64,000 bases of DNA from Drechslerella dactyloides. Taxonomy: Eukaryota > Ascomycota > Orbiliomycetes > Orbiliales > Orbiliaceae. Location of the stretch: positions 2,852,001 to 2,916,000 of the forward strand of contig JAGTWJ010000001.1 in the NCBI GenBank assembly GCA_020064725.1, given 5' to 3'. The translations under genes and the position numbers were made by a program. This document shows positions 1 to 13,138 of this stretch, piece by piece; the first letter of the stretch is position 1, and every line of letters begins with the position of its first letter. The notes under the pieces were generated by a model. The model was not told the DNA's origin, did not search any database, and worked only from the letters and a program-made list of their open reading frames with translations.

Positions 1-1707
1 TATCGGAGCCTGTGCAGTAGACTCCGACTTACCCTCATCAACATTTAAGTGTCGTGACCCCCTGGCGCTCTGCATTTTATCTCTCTCCTCCTGCACGCCC
101 TGCTTCACCATGCTCGTCAGAATCTCAAACACTATCTGTGCAGCCGCCAGCGCTGTCTGTTCGCCTGGCCCATCGTATGCCGGTGCGACTTCGACTATAT
201 CCGCACCGACAAGATTCAGACCCTCGAGACCGCGTAGGATGCGTATCATTTCCCGAGTTGTCCAACCACCTGGTTCTGGGGTGCCCGTGCCCTAATATCC
301 ATCAAAAGATTCCAACCCGTAAGTCATCCTAGTGTGTCAAATGAATGGTAAAATACTAGCGTTAGGACTAGAGATGTATGTGTAAACGTACCGGTGCAAT
401 ACCAGGATCGATCACGTCGATATCCACGCTAAGGTATACCGGCAGCTCCTTCCCCAGATTATCAAGAATCGCCGCCACCACGCCCTGCACACCGACGTCG
501 TCGATTTCGTCCGCCTCGATCCGGTACCAGCCCTGCCGCGTGTCGTCGTGATAGTCGTCAAAATCGACGCCGGATAGTCGCGTGCGCAGGCCTGCGTGGA
601 CGGAGGCGTTGGGGAAGATGAGGGGTGGGTCGTAGGCGGTTTGGGCAAGCCAGAACATGGAGCCGTGGTTTAGTTTGACTTGGTCGGAGGACCAAGCGCT
701 CGGATACTTGATCGGGTTCCAGGTGTCCAGGTCTGGTGTATATCATTCTAGGGTTAGATAGAAAACTATACATAATCTCAGGGGTGCAGAGCTCTAGGAA
801 TAAAAGGCTGGGGTATATGACGTACGAGCGTCAAAGTGGAGGACTGCGAGCGGTCCGTGATATTTATTCAACGCTCGCAGTGCGGCCAGGGCCACCGTGT
901 GGTCCCCGCCCAACGTTACAATCTTTGGGACTTTCTTGTCCTTGACGAGGGTCTTCGCCGCGTCGGTTGCCGCTGAATCGTAGATGTTACTGTTGCGGGA
1001 TAACAGTTCCTCGAGAGCATCTGTCATTTGCTCCAATGCGAGGGCATTATCGAAGGGGATAACGGGGATGTCGCCGCAGTCTATTATTGTAGCCCAGTTT
1101 TCATACTGTATGACAGCCGAATATAGATATTCAAGTCAATTAGTATATGCCTTATTCACCAAGCCGCTGACATAAATTATAGTAATTCTTTACGAACTAG
1201 TATGCGTAGGCCACTTTATGAATTCATCGAACTTACGGGATTAAAGCCGGCGCGGTGGTTGAATCCTCGAAAGCTCGTCTGTCGTGCCGAAGCAGCTCTG
1301 ATAGCCCTCGGGCCGAACCTGGCGCCGGGCCTATACGACACCGCGGTATCGAAAGGCGCGCCGATGATGGCAATGTCATACTTTTGATCCAGGTCTACCA
1401 GGCATCTTGTGTGCGGCAAATGTGCGAACGTAGAAATGCCGCTGAACGCCCACTATTTTTAGCAGTTGAGTGTATCAGCAATTCAATGTAAATTTACAGT
1501 TTATGAAATTTTATAGAAATCTAGATCATGCTGTATTCTTGTGGGAAGCTCTGTTAGCAGGCTTACATCTGTCGTCCATTTCCTCTTAAGTTCATCGATC
1601 CTAGCGGCATCCTTAGGACTCGACTTGGGATCGTGTGTTGCATGGCTATCGACGAACTGCCAACGCAATCCTTGCAGTAGCAGTGATAAGAGAGTTGCGA
1701 GAAGCAT
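1..1707 (-). CDS. Agmatinase/ureohydrolase, secreted type, 3' end cut off by window
   Basis: Ureohydrolase of the agmatinase group (agmatine to putrescine plus urea). Five exons read on the minus strand: 1707-1567, 1452-1237, 1105-826, 732-392 and 291-33. A GTAAGT donor at 32-27 means the gene continues beyond the window. Metal-binding signatures are in order: GGDHT, then HFDAHLDTW joined across an intron, then DIDVIDP. WAFSGISTFAHLPH and TPEPGGWTTRE are typical of fungal agmatinases. The ATG at 1707 is preferred because it starts a hydrophobic Leu-rich segment like a signal peptide. An in-frame ATG at 1761 would put 18 polar residues in front and give a signal anchor instead. All introns have GT-AG ends. 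The family is well recognised; substrate and secretion are inferred. It is divergent from the copper amine oxidase. Confidence 0.9.
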
Positions 1708-4361
1708 TTTCGGGAGTGTGGCGAGTGAGGAACTTAGACATGAGCGGAAATTGCCATCCACTCAGCTGGCTGTGCTCCAGTACACTGGATCTTCCTGGTC
1801 TGTATTCAAATCAGCTGGCTGGATAACGTTGTGGAGGGATATGCGGGGGGCGGACCCGCGCCCGCCAGCTCGAAGCTTAATTGTGTGCGAGCATGTGCTC
1901 AACAAGTGGTTGTACGGAAGTAGCTTGCGGCCTCGGCCGGCCTCCTGCGAACACATTCGAACACGAACCACAACCGGAATACAAGCCTCTCTTCCTAAGT
2001 CCTTTGTAGATAGCGTTCTGGTTTTGTCTTGGAGATAGTCACAATATGTGGCCTGCATTGGGCATCGGGATGCAAGCTATCCGACTACTCGAACATCGAG
2101 GTTGCGCACCTACGGCAACTGGAGTTAGAACACGTACAACGCAATTAAAGGCAAAATACCACACACAATTCTTTGAGGCGGGCCCTAGGCATAAGATCAG
2201 GCTATCGTTCCTTGAGGCGGTTATATGTCTGCATTGCGTCTATAGACGCGTAGGTGGTATTCCGGGATAGCACTACACGGCGGTCATGATGTGCTAAATC
2301 CGGGCTATACACGGCTAGTGTGGGCGTGTCTACACATCTGCCGTCGCCTAGCTATGATCTATGGTATTGATTGTGCACTGAGCGTTGATGGTATTGAGAC
2401 CTCTCTAAAAGTAGCATCGTGCGGATATGAAAGAGCCTTCTCGGCCAATATAATCTGCAATTCCGGATTTGAATCAACAGAAACCCGACTTTGGTTCACT
2501 GCGTGAAGCCGGCGCCAACCGACTCCATATTCGATCACAGTCATCACTGGCCCGCGCCGCTATAGACCAATAGAAAAGTCTCGATGGTCTGAATACTACC
2601 ACCTCTATGCGAACCTTTTGTGTGGTTATAACGTTAGTAAGATACTGTCTTCTTCGGTATCGTTTACCAGAAAATCTCTCGCGGGTGACAAAATGAAAGA
2701 CTAGAAACGCCAGATGAAAAGAGAAGGCCATGCTCCAACGGGTTTCTGTTCATTGAGATGTGTAATCCGGTATCTCATTTTCCTAGGAAAAAACCCAAAA
2801 GTCTTACCGAAAAAGGAAGATATCCGGCATTATATGCGGAGCGAGAAAGGACTGTGCCCAAAGAGGTACCGCGTTTCGCCCAGTCGATATGACTACAACG
2901 CCCCTTTGAACTATCTGCGTGCCTGGGAGTTAACCGCTTGACCAATTGGTTAGGTCTGTCTCGATCGAGGTCTATAGGCGTGTATGTAAGTCGAGTGAAC
3001 TTGCATCTCAAGAACGAATGGGGTCATATCTGGACGGGGTGAGTTTACTTTAGGAAGCTGAAATTTTATAGTAGTATATATACGTATAGGTATACGCATA
3101 CTGCAGTACCGATTGGTTTCATCACGTTGCATTGTCGATTACATGGTGGCTAATAAGAAGGCATTAATATCATTCTCTACCTCTGCATATCTAGAACGCT
3201 AGCTAGGCCGTATGCTCATAATTGCGTAATTGCAATATATTTATAGAGTATACTGATATGTAAATTTAGGTATAGGAGATCATACCTAGGTATCCTTTTG
3301 CTACTTCCAGCCAGCATATATGTCCGCATCCCCTCGGAGACCCTTTCGTCTAATCTGTGAAATATTCGTGCGCTTGTACGGAAAAACTCGGGCACGGACT
3401 CATGGCAGCTGATCAAGTTCCCAGCTAGTGCTAGTGAGCCACTCTAGCAGACACCTTGCTTCTAGACCAGCCCTACGGCTCCTGGCATCGCTACCGATAG
3501 GGATATACCAGCGGACCATTTGCAATCTATGGTCACAGCCCGCCCGCCCGCCCGCTCCTAAAGATATATATCGTCTCACGAAGAAGCTAGAAGCTTGATC
3601 CCATGGCATTGAAGGTAGCAGCAGATCGAATAAGATTGGATTCGCAATTGCTCGGCTCAGTTGCCTCGATTAGCACCCCTTCCAGGCCTGTCCACGGCAT
3701 CCAGCCAGCCATAGTCGGTTCCGAAGCCCCACAGGCGAGTTCCATCCCACGCGTGGCCGCGTTGCCCGCTGTAGCTGTGTCTCAGCCAATAAGCAGCAGC
3801 CGTCGGATGGACTTGCCCTTTCGGGCTGGCGGTGCTTCTCGGCTGGACATTCCCGATCGGGGCAGGCGGCGGGCTGCAGCTCGCTCTGCGCCGAGGTGCG
3901 TCCAACGCAGCTGCAACAACCACCGCCGCCTGCATAATTCAGGTATCCGCGGATTGTCCGCTACGTCTCAATTGACGCAGGCATTCATATTGCAACTCCC
4001 TCCATTGACCCTTTCGCCGGCCAGCAAGCCATCGTCTGCGCCATTCCTACTTCCGTTTCGATTCTCTCCGGTTCTCATCTCTGGGGCGGCTGACTATCTT
4101 TGGATGCTGGCCCGAAAGTTTAAAAATCTGTCCGGGCGATACGCTCTCGAACAGCACCCAAAGAGTATATAAACTTTCGAGCTCCCCCCAGCCGGTGGTA
4201 GCCCACCCATGGTTCTCTGGTTGGATCCAAGGGTCCAGCTACTAGACCACCACATGATCGATACATAATCCGTCCATACATATACCCCGTAACGCCCGTG
4301 CCGTGCCTCCTAGCATCCGATATCCAACGACGCATCCCGATAACTCGTGTGTTTGCCCGTC
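1708..4361. other. Divergent intergenic region between agmatinase and amine oxidase
   Basis: No convincing gene was seen. The open frames here are short or lack family features. HGATAR-type sites, the core bound by fungal GATA nitrogen regulators, occur at 3495-3500 (CGATAG), 4094-4099 (CTATCT, reverse strand) and 4338-4343 (CGATAA). A CCAAT pentamer lies near 3787. A GCCC tetranucleotide run lies around 3538-3555. The stretch 2900-3300 is rich in A+T. Whether the GATA sites are functional is inference. Confidence 0.5.
4166..4173 (+). promoter_or_regulatory. TATA box of the amine oxidase gene
   Basis: TATATAAA lies about 190 bases before the chosen ATG (4362) in a region without other coding signal. 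Position and sequence fit a core promoter element; the transcription start is not known. Confidence 0.5.
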
Positions 4362-7300
4362 ATGCCGCACACTTCAGCAGTCCACTCAGCCGCGCAGGCG
4401 AACGACCGCCTCAAGACGCTGCAAGCCCAGATCGGCGCAACCCCGCATAACGACATTCACCCACTGGACCCGCTGTCCGCGGCCGAAATCAGCGTCGCCT
4501 CGACGCTCATCAAGTCGAAGCATATCGGCAAGCGGTTTCAGTTCCGCTATGTCACACTTGTCGAGCCTCCCAAGGCGGTGATGACGGCGTACCTGGATGA
4601 GGAGCTGGCGGGACGGACGCCAACTGGCCGGCCAGACAGGATAGCCGAGTACGTATGATGTTAAGCGAGTCGAATCAATCAATTGGAATTTGATTTATCG
4701 AGGAATGGATGCGGACAAGCAAAGGCAGTCCGTGCGAGCAAAAATGCAACAATTGTCGCGTGTGTGCGTGTTTTTCTACGAACGTATGTCTAACGTGGAC
4801 TGGGGTCACTCAATAGAGCTTTGTACTCGATCTTCGATCATGAGACCGGCTGGTCGTATAAAATCTACGAGGCTATCGTAAATCTGACGACGAATCAGGT
4901 CGTGCAGGAGAAACAGCTGCCGGAGGGTGTCACCGAGGCTCTGTCCGTCAAGACCATGGCCGATGCACAAGAAATTCTCGTTGAAACGAAGGAATTCAAG
5001 GATGCCATTGCAAAGCTCAACTTGCCTGAGAATGTGGTCGTTGAAATCGACCCGTAAGTGGGCTCTTTATACACCGATACACTTATGTATAATCTGGAAT
5101 TCACGCTAACGATACCTATCCAGATGGATGTATGGCGTCGACCAGCCCAGATTTGGACCGAACCGGCTCTCTTTCCTCTGCTACGCTCGCCACCCTTCCA
5201 ATAATCACCCTGATGGCAACCTCTACTCCGTCCCGCTGCCGATCATACCAATGATGGACCTGCAGACCATGACCGTGATATCCATCGACCCCGCCGCATC
5301 CGGCGGCACCGAAGACGGCTTTGCCTACAACACGCATCCAGAGAAGGCCATCGACCACTGTATTGCGAACGAGTATGTTCCAGAACTGCAGCCGAATGGG
5401 CTGAGGAAGGATCTGAAACCTTTGCAGGTTGTCCAGCCTGAAGGAGCGAGCTTTAAGATAACAGGCAGACTGGTTGAGTGGCAAAAGTGGCGGTTCAGAG
5501 TTGGCTGGAATTACAGAGAAGGAATGGTCATCAACGATGTTACCTATAACGGGAGGAGGGTGTTTCACCGCCTCAGTTTGTCCGATATGACGGTCCCCTA
5601 TGGTGATCCCCGAACGCGTAAGTGCAGACCTCGATGTGCTCCACCTACCTCTCAGCTCTCGCGAATATGATTTGCGAAGGGAGCGAATCTCGTGTCTAGG
5701 ACATTACATGTGCTGATTGTCTTCTCTTTTGCTTCCTTTTCCGAATATAGCGTACCACAGGAAGCAAGCATTTGACCTGGGTAAGTGTATACGAGCCGTG
5801 CGCATGATGATTGTAACGGCGAGCCGTTGTCGAATCGAAATCCTGCAGTACGCGAAGGCCGCAGGCTGCAGCCTGCCCACCCCTTGCAGTTTGCAGAATT
5901 GCGAATTCGGATCCAACAAATTGGATCTTGCGAGTTTAGACACGCACACACACGCATGAACACATGCTAAAGACCAGGAATACAATATCATAATACTGCG
6001 TATTAATGGGGTGTCACCCGCTAACGAGAAATTCTGGCATGTTCTTCATGCAACAAACAGGCGACATTGGAGCGGGATTATCCGCGAACAACCTCGCGCT
6101 GGGCTGCGATTGCCTGGGGTTGATTCACTACTTCCCAGGAGCTCTGGCTAGCTATACCGGGGAAGGGGAGGTCAAGGACAACGCTGTCTGCCTGCACGAG
6201 CAGGACATGGGTATCGGCTGGAAGCACACCAACTACCGCACGAGGCGGGCAGTCCTGACCCGCAATCGCATGCTTGTCGTGCAACAAATCCTGACTGTTG
6301 CAAATTACGAGTACATTTTCGCTTGGCAGTTCGATCAGGCTGGAGCCATCCATTTCGAAACCCGCGCAACGGGCATCCTGAGCACATGCCCGATAGACCC
6401 TGGCAAGGTGTCAGAATGGGGTAATGTCGTATCACCCGGCGTTTTGGCGCAGTATCATCAGCACATCTTCTGTCTGAGGATCGACCCGGCCGTTGACGGA
6501 TGGAAGAACAGCGTCGTGCAGGAGGAAGCGGTATCGCTGCCGATTTCGCAGGAGCGCAATCCGTTCGGGAACGCTTTTGTGACAGAGAAGACTGTGATCA
6601 AGACGAGTTCACATGCGGACGCGGCGCCGGAGAAGAACAGGGTGTTCAAGATTGTCAATTCAACAAAATTGAACCCTTACAGCAAGAACCCGGTTGGGTA
6701 CAAGCTGGGTGAGTGCTGTGCTGTCAATGAATTGTTCTTTTTTTCTTCTGATATCTTTCATTTATGCAAACTTGTCAATTGGACAGGTGGACACGTCTCG
6801 CTGAGACAATGTCGTTTTCCCTATGCCGTTATAGCTAGCTGACAATCGTTTGCTCGACCGGTCGTAGTTCCGCATACGGGCCAGCTCCTTTTGGCCGATC
6901 CAGGCAGCGTCGCGGCGCAACGTGCGCGCTTCGCCCAGCACCATCTATGGGTTACCAAGCATCGAGACGGGGATCTATGGTGCGGTGGCAAGTACACGAA
7001 TCAGTCGTTCAGAGAAGACGGCGGCCTGCAGGACATGGTCGAACGCCGCGAGAACGTCGAGAATGAAGATATATTGGTGTGGCATACATTTGGCATGACG
7101 TTGGTCTCACCCGCCCTCCCTTTTGCATTCTGATATTATTATTATTACCATGTTTGCGCAGACGCATCTGCTGCTGCTAGCTCTCTCTCTTGTGCCCATG
7201 CATGTCTGGGTTTCGCCCCATTGTGGGTGGGAGTTCTGAGTCGCATCGCATGCACCAGCCTGTTGTGAGATTTGACTGACGGATGGGTGAAACGACGATT

Positions 7301-7516
7301 CATTCGCTTGCGTGTTATAGGCATATACCACGAGTTGAGGACTTTCCGGTCATGCCAGTGGAGGTGCACCAGGTCAGCTTGAAACCGGCCGACTTTTTCT
7401 CGCAGAACCCGGCAATCGACGTGCCCGCCTCATCTCAGCTGGTCAACAAATCAACATTATACGACGAGCATGCTGCAGCTGGCAAACCTACGTCTGGGTT
7501 GTCGTGCTGCTCGTAG
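4362..7516 (+). CDS. Copper amine oxidase (topaquinone enzyme), seven exons
   Basis: Oxidises primary amines to aldehyde, ammonia and peroxide using copper and a topaquinone made from its own Tyr. Exons: 4362-4648, 4817-5053, 5124-5617, 5751-5780, 6061-6708, 6868-7099, 7321-7516, giving 707 residues, usual for the family. The cofactor motif VANYEY puts the modified Tyr at about residue 432. Copper ligands are the HQH pair (about 482 and 484) and the His in FGMTHIPR (about 644). The catalytic base is expected to be the Asp of AFDLGD (about 348), encoded by a 30-nt micro-exon. ALGCDCLG is a family signature. There is no signal peptide, so it is probably intracellular. It ends in SCCS, not a classic SKL peroxisomal signal. 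Substrate preference cannot be read from the sequence. The gene is divergent from agmatinase. Confidence 0.95.
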
Positions 7517-10500
7517 ACGGGCCGTGTGGCAGCCAATCAGCGGACGGGTGCTCGCTGCATGTCTGAATGGAGATGCATGCATGGGTGGCAGATACATCTT
7601 TCGAACCTGGCTTGTAAGCTAGCTATGTGAGACGTCAAGGCTGTTTTCTTTATTTTAATTCTTTGTTGAAAGGGAAATTCCTTTCGGAGACAGCGAGTCC
7701 AGTCGGTGGGCCGACGGTATGAGCGCCCACATAGCGTTGTGTGTGCATATGTGTGTCTGGGTCCCTAAAATAAAATAGCACTCTTCCTCACTACGGACTA
7801 GCTTGTTGCTACTAGTTGTGTCGACGGTTTGACGACCGACCGGTTCCGAATCGCACCAGTCAGTCCGCAGAGGATTTCGTCTGGGACAGACGGACGTTAG
7901 TAACGTGTTGGAGGGGACGAAAAAAACGTGGCAGCTCGTCTGGGCTGCTAGCGTCATTTCGCGAGGCCCGAAGCGGTAACGTGCCGCATCGAGATGCCCA
8001 ATATGACCGGGGCTGGATGCCTGCGCCCAATTGCAGTGCGCTCGCGACAGAGGTTTCATGAACGCCGTCCCCATGCGGCTTGTTCAGTTTTCAGATTTTT
8101 TCTTTTCACGGAGTTAACGAATTTAGAGCTGTGGAGAGCTGCAGGCGCAATTCCTGTGACCTCCATACCCAAGGCCGCTACATCACGTTGGCAGGGCAAG
8201 CTTAACCAAATCTAAATGCTGAGCTTCGACGCTAATGTATGAACAGAATTCGCTGGAGCGCCTTATTTCTGTCTTTATATTACCGGGTCCACGCTAAGCA
8301 GGCAGTCAGCCAGCCGTAGAAGACCATTCCGTCCCTGGTATTTGAGCCGTCCGTTTCGTTTCTGTCAGACTTCCGCTGGGATCGCTCGAGCTCTCTGGTT
8401 GGCTGCGGCGTTGGATTATACGTGGGGAGACAACTTGACCCTTTCGTCAACGGTCGGATATATCTGACATGCTCGCTGGAGCTAGCTCGTTCGTATTTAA
8501 TTATAATTACAACATAGCCTGCCAGCTGGCTGTCCGTGCGATGTCTTGGGCAGTTTTAAATATAAATTTAAATGTTAAAATTTTCTTCTTGGAGGCTAAA
8601 CTATAGCTAGAGCTCGAGGGCGATGCCGCGCGCGGTGCTCTATCGACGTCGTGGTTCAGATTTGTCACGATGTTGGGAAGATAATCCAATCACAGGCGAT
8701 ATCGATTCGAGAATCAACAAGGCTCATACGTCCTACGATATGGAAGAATAACAAACTCGAGTCCTTTGTATAATATCCTTCTCTTAAGCTTAAACATCGA
8801 GGCTCACAGTCCAAAATGCAATCTCAAGCGGAAGCCTCAGACATTCGCACCAGCCGCGTGTGCTCAAGCCACCAGGCCTCGTCACCAGTATCGCGCGCGT
8901 GTCTCTGAATCATATCATACGGAATCGATAAATGTAGATATCGACACGAACGACAGCCACTGGCTGGCTGGCTGGCTCAAACAATCGTACCGTGAATCAT
9001 ACGAATGCATCCTGATCACCAACGGATGTGCAATCGCCGATGCAAAAATGTCCCTGGCGTTCCGTATCGATTCGGAGTGTACTTTTGCGCGCATGCGGTC
9101 GCGGGTAGCGGACGGTACCTTGCCTACAGGCTGCAGCGGCGACGTTACAGAACGGTACAGACATACATGTATTATCATTACGGCGATTGATACGGCATCA
9201 ATTGATTATATTATCAAGGACCCGGGTTTGGGGTTTGGAGTCTAGTCACGTAGCGTATCGTGGCAGCAATCAATCAGAGTCGCAGCAATCATATCATACA
9301 ATCCGGCCGCGCGCGCGGATCAAGATCGATGCAAACGGAAACATGGTGTACTTGGCCGCGAATTTTAGTATCCTCCGCCTCTGGCTGACGCCTGCAGCCT
9401 GACCTTGAGGCTAACTTGCCACGTTGTCTGGCAGTTGCCGTCGATCGAATCAGCTGTTCAGACGAGACTCTCGATTCGATTCGATTCGACTGGCCAGCTG
9501 GGAATATCTAGCTATAGAGCTATAGAGTGGCTTTCTATCGAAGGCTGCCTGCATGCGTGCGTGCATGGACAAATCGGATTGATCGATTCGGTTCAAGTGT
9601 GGCAATATAGACGAGTTTCCGAGTCTCTCCTCTTTGAGATAAATTTGTTCTGTTGATAGCTATAGCTACCAGTGGTCTCGGGGCAGACGACGGGCTGCCC
9701 AAATACGAAGTTTGAGTTGAGGCTTTTTTCCCACGAAAATTTGCAGTTTTGTGCCTTGTGATCTATAGCAACGTGTAGTATGTGCACCCGTCTGCACTCC
9801 CATGGTGTTTTCTTAGCGTAGGCTTCAGGCTGTAGACATTCGAGGAGATGTTGATGCATGTACTCTTCTCACTCGATAGCGTGCACGGTACTTAGGAGTG
9901 TGAGCATCGTGGTGGAGGTTGCAAGCTCCAGCGCAAGCCAATGAGGTAATTGGCTGGCCACCAGCGTGCGGTTTCTCCTCGCTGCAATGCAGCGCTCGAT
10001 TATTTTAGGCAGTCGCACAGGCAGCAAGTGACATAATGCGAGCATGCACCAACAAGCCCTGGCCCGCATGGCCCATCCTTTTCGACGTGCAGAACGCCAC
10101 TTACTCCCGATTCCGATATCCCCTCCGATTTCAAACCCCGGTCCGCGAGTGCTGCAAAGTTTAGTCCGGAGTGCTAGAGCGCACGTTTGGCCAGTAGCGT
10201 TGATGGGCGGCGTCGGCTACTGAGGCTAACGTCTGGAAATGCAGAGGGTGGCTCCGGGATTGTCATTTCTGTTGCCGCGCCGGACGGGGCGTCTGAGCGG
10301 ATTAGAACACTGGAGCGAAGGGCGACAGAGACTACACGGTGAGTCTGGAAGTCATGTCATGGCAGGTCTTGGCCTTCCCGATTGCCCTTCGGATCCCTCC
10401 CTGGCCGCCATCGCGCATGGCAGTCGAGTCGCCAGCCACGCACGCAAGCACGCGATTGTTGTTCACATTTGTCCTAGTTACGACCTGCTGCTGACTGAGT

Positions 10501-10929
10501 GAGCAGATGCTTAGGTAGGGAAGTGGCATGGCATGGTTGGCTCATGTTGGTTGGCCTCTTCCACGTTGTTCGGATAGGTCTCAAGCTTGCAGTTCTCGAG
10601 GGGGAAGTTTGGGTCGCTAAATGCCCCTGCAATAGCTCGCGCCATGCAATGCGTCCAGTCCAGACTGGACTGGCTGGCCGGCTGGCCCTCGTCGACTGCT
10701 TAGTGGACGAGCTTCAGCAGGCCACTCCGCTGATTTCGATGTTTTGAGGAAGTGGAACATTGGTGTTTCTCGCTAGGAAGATATTGGCCCAGCCAGCCAT
10801 CCAGCCATCGAGCACGCCAGCACGCCAGGCTGCCTAATGTTCAGATGTTGAGGCGTTCCGACCTCGAATTTGAGATCGTAAGGATTCATTGGGGTTTTTC
10901 GCAATTAGCAAACGGAAGGGGTGTGTAAA

Positions 10930-10965
10930 TTTGGGGGTGTTCAGTCTACCCCCAATGTTTTTTTA
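10930..10965. other. 9-bp hairpin followed by a T tract
   Basis: The arm 10930-10938 (A plus TTGGGGGT) pairs perfectly with 10948-10956 across a 9-base loop, followed at 10958-10965 by eight T. It resembles an intrinsic terminator in form, but this is a nuclear fungal genome, so it may be chance, a structured transcript or a Pol III stop. No gene ends here. Confidence 0.3.
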
Positions 10966-13120
10966 CTTTCTTTCTTTCTTTTCTTTTTTGCGAGGGGTGA
11001 TTCCTTGTCTTTCCTTTCCGTTATTCTTCCAGAAGGATGAGGAAAAGGAAGCAAGTACGAGATGAGGGAGGAGAAATTTTCCTAGTTGCCAAGACTAAGC
11101 TCGATCGACAGAGGAAGCAGCTTATGTCATGTCATGGACTAACTATTTGACATCGTCGCCTCAGGTAGACCGCACGGGAGAGGCTTGGCACTTGCCTGTC
11201 CGGGAGCCCGATATTTCCAGACCAGACCGTGCTGTGACACCAGGGCCACATGCTGTCTTGGTCGCAGAAGCAAAAGCACCGTGACTTTGGCTTCCTTTTT
11301 TTCTTTTGGGCTTTCCAATCTTTGCAGGGGCGACGCTTCACAGTTTTCGAGTCGATGCAGATTCGGACGTTCCCGTGCTATTTGTGGCCTCCCAATTAAG
11401 CGGGCTCGCCCACGCCGCATGCGCCGTTTGCCAGCTCGTCGAAAGCTGTGGAAAGACCGCTCGGTTGTTTTTCTCATATCAGACAGCGGCGAAGATGCAA
11501 AATGGAACTGACATCGGGATGGGCGGATCGAAAAGGGCTGGCTGGTTGGTCGGCCGGTCGCAGGCTGCACTGCGCCGTCAATGGTCGATTGATTGATACA
11601 CAACATCGATCAGGGCTTGCAGATTCTGCAAGAAGTGGCAAGTCGACGCTATGCAATTTGGGGTGTTAAGGTTCGTGCCCACACCCTTTTCACGCACAGC
11701 GCTGCAGTGAGGTTGCGACCCCAGGAAATCGTTCAGGTACCAGGTTTCCCAGAGCAAGCTTTCTCAACCTAACTGCATGGAACATTCCATTGGTGACAGG
11801 GGGGGTCAACGTTGTTCTAACAATTATGGACAGGCCAAGAGATTTGTTTCAGGACGTCAAGCAAGATGGTTTTATAACCGATGCGCGGCGAGGGTGTGCC
11901 AGATTGGTGTGCGACTAGTGGACTGCATGGCGGAGTGCCATGTGGTATCTAGCCAGCTGCTTGGTTGAGCGCGCTCGACAGAGCATTGGGGAAGCAGGTC
12001 GAGGGGTCGAGCTGGATGCTAGCGCATGTGGCATGGAGTGTTCAAGCACGACGGAAAATCCACATGCACGACTCTCGCAGCAGCTGTCAGTCAGTATCTA
12101 TGAAGGTTGAAATTAAAACGGTCGACGGGCGTTTTCTGGTCGTTCATCAGGCGATGCGATGCAACATATCATTGCGAAAGCCGGCATGAAACTGGCAATG
12201 GATTGAGAAGATATCTCGCAATCGGGCGATTTTCAGTCCCAAGATAGCATAGAGCCATCCACATGCGATTCCCACTAGCGGTCGACGTCGAGAATGGTCC
12301 CGGCCGCCTGCCTCGACTATCGAAGTGGCCGACTACATGTGCCTTACCGACTCAATCTCGCCTCGATCAAAGAGCGAATCTTGCGAGCGAGCTCGCAGAT
12401 ATCCAGATAGTATACTGCGACCAGGTAGCTATCACGTCAATTAATTGTTCACGTTCATGCATATACGCGGGAGTGCACCGCTAACCCACCCACGGTGAAT
12501 TTACAGAAAACCGACATGGAAGAACCGGCGCCACTCGCATGCGTGAGCACCCACACCGCGATGCATGGAGCAAAAGCAAAGTGTATACGACAGGTCGACC
12601 ACGGAAAAAGGAAGCATGGCAGCCAGTTGCTGAGGACCAGAGAGAGGGGGCAGCATGAATGGCCCTTTCCTTCAACGTGCAGATGAATCGAGAAAGAAAT
12701 CAAGAACGGCCGCCGCTCATTGGGCCTGCTGCTTAGGTACGTTCTCGACGGGCGTCACTCAGCCAGCTAGACTCGGGTTTTCGATGGATGGCCTTGCGCA
12801 CGCCTGACTTTTACTTAACCTGCTTTGTGGGTGCCTCTTTTTTATTTTTTTTATTTTCTTTTCTTTTGGTTATTTCTCCCTGGCAGTACTGAATCCATCC
12901 ATCGAGATCCAGGCTAGTCAGTCATGATATAATTAGTGCCGACGACCCCTCGAGGCCCTCTCCAGCGACTTGATCGATCCGTTGCCCAGAGCTTCGTCTA
13001 GCGCCAGTTCCGCCGCCCTCCTCTCGTTTTTGCATCCAACAGGAGCTGCCAGCTAGCCTGCCTCACCACGGCCAAAGCGGAGTAGTTAGCGTCCACCGTT
13101 CGTCAGCGTACAGACAGGTA

Positions 13121-13138
13121 CAGACAGACAGACAGACA
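13121..13138. repeat. CAGA tetranucleotide microsatellite
   Basis: Four to five tandem CAGA units lie in the presumed promoter or leader of the zinc-cluster gene, followed to about 13242 by imperfect ACC/CCA/ATT trinucleotide runs. Simple repeat, no function implied. Confidence 0.7.

Noticed and set aside
3603..4172. 189-codon frame on plus upstream of the amine oxidase
   Set aside because: It has an ATG, but the protein is a Ser/Ala/Arg-rich mix without a domain, and its end overlaps the TATA box of the amine oxidase. Probably chance in promoter DNA.
8766..9245. 159-codon plus frame
   Set aside because: Random-looking composition in repeat-rich intergenic DNA. No conserved motif.
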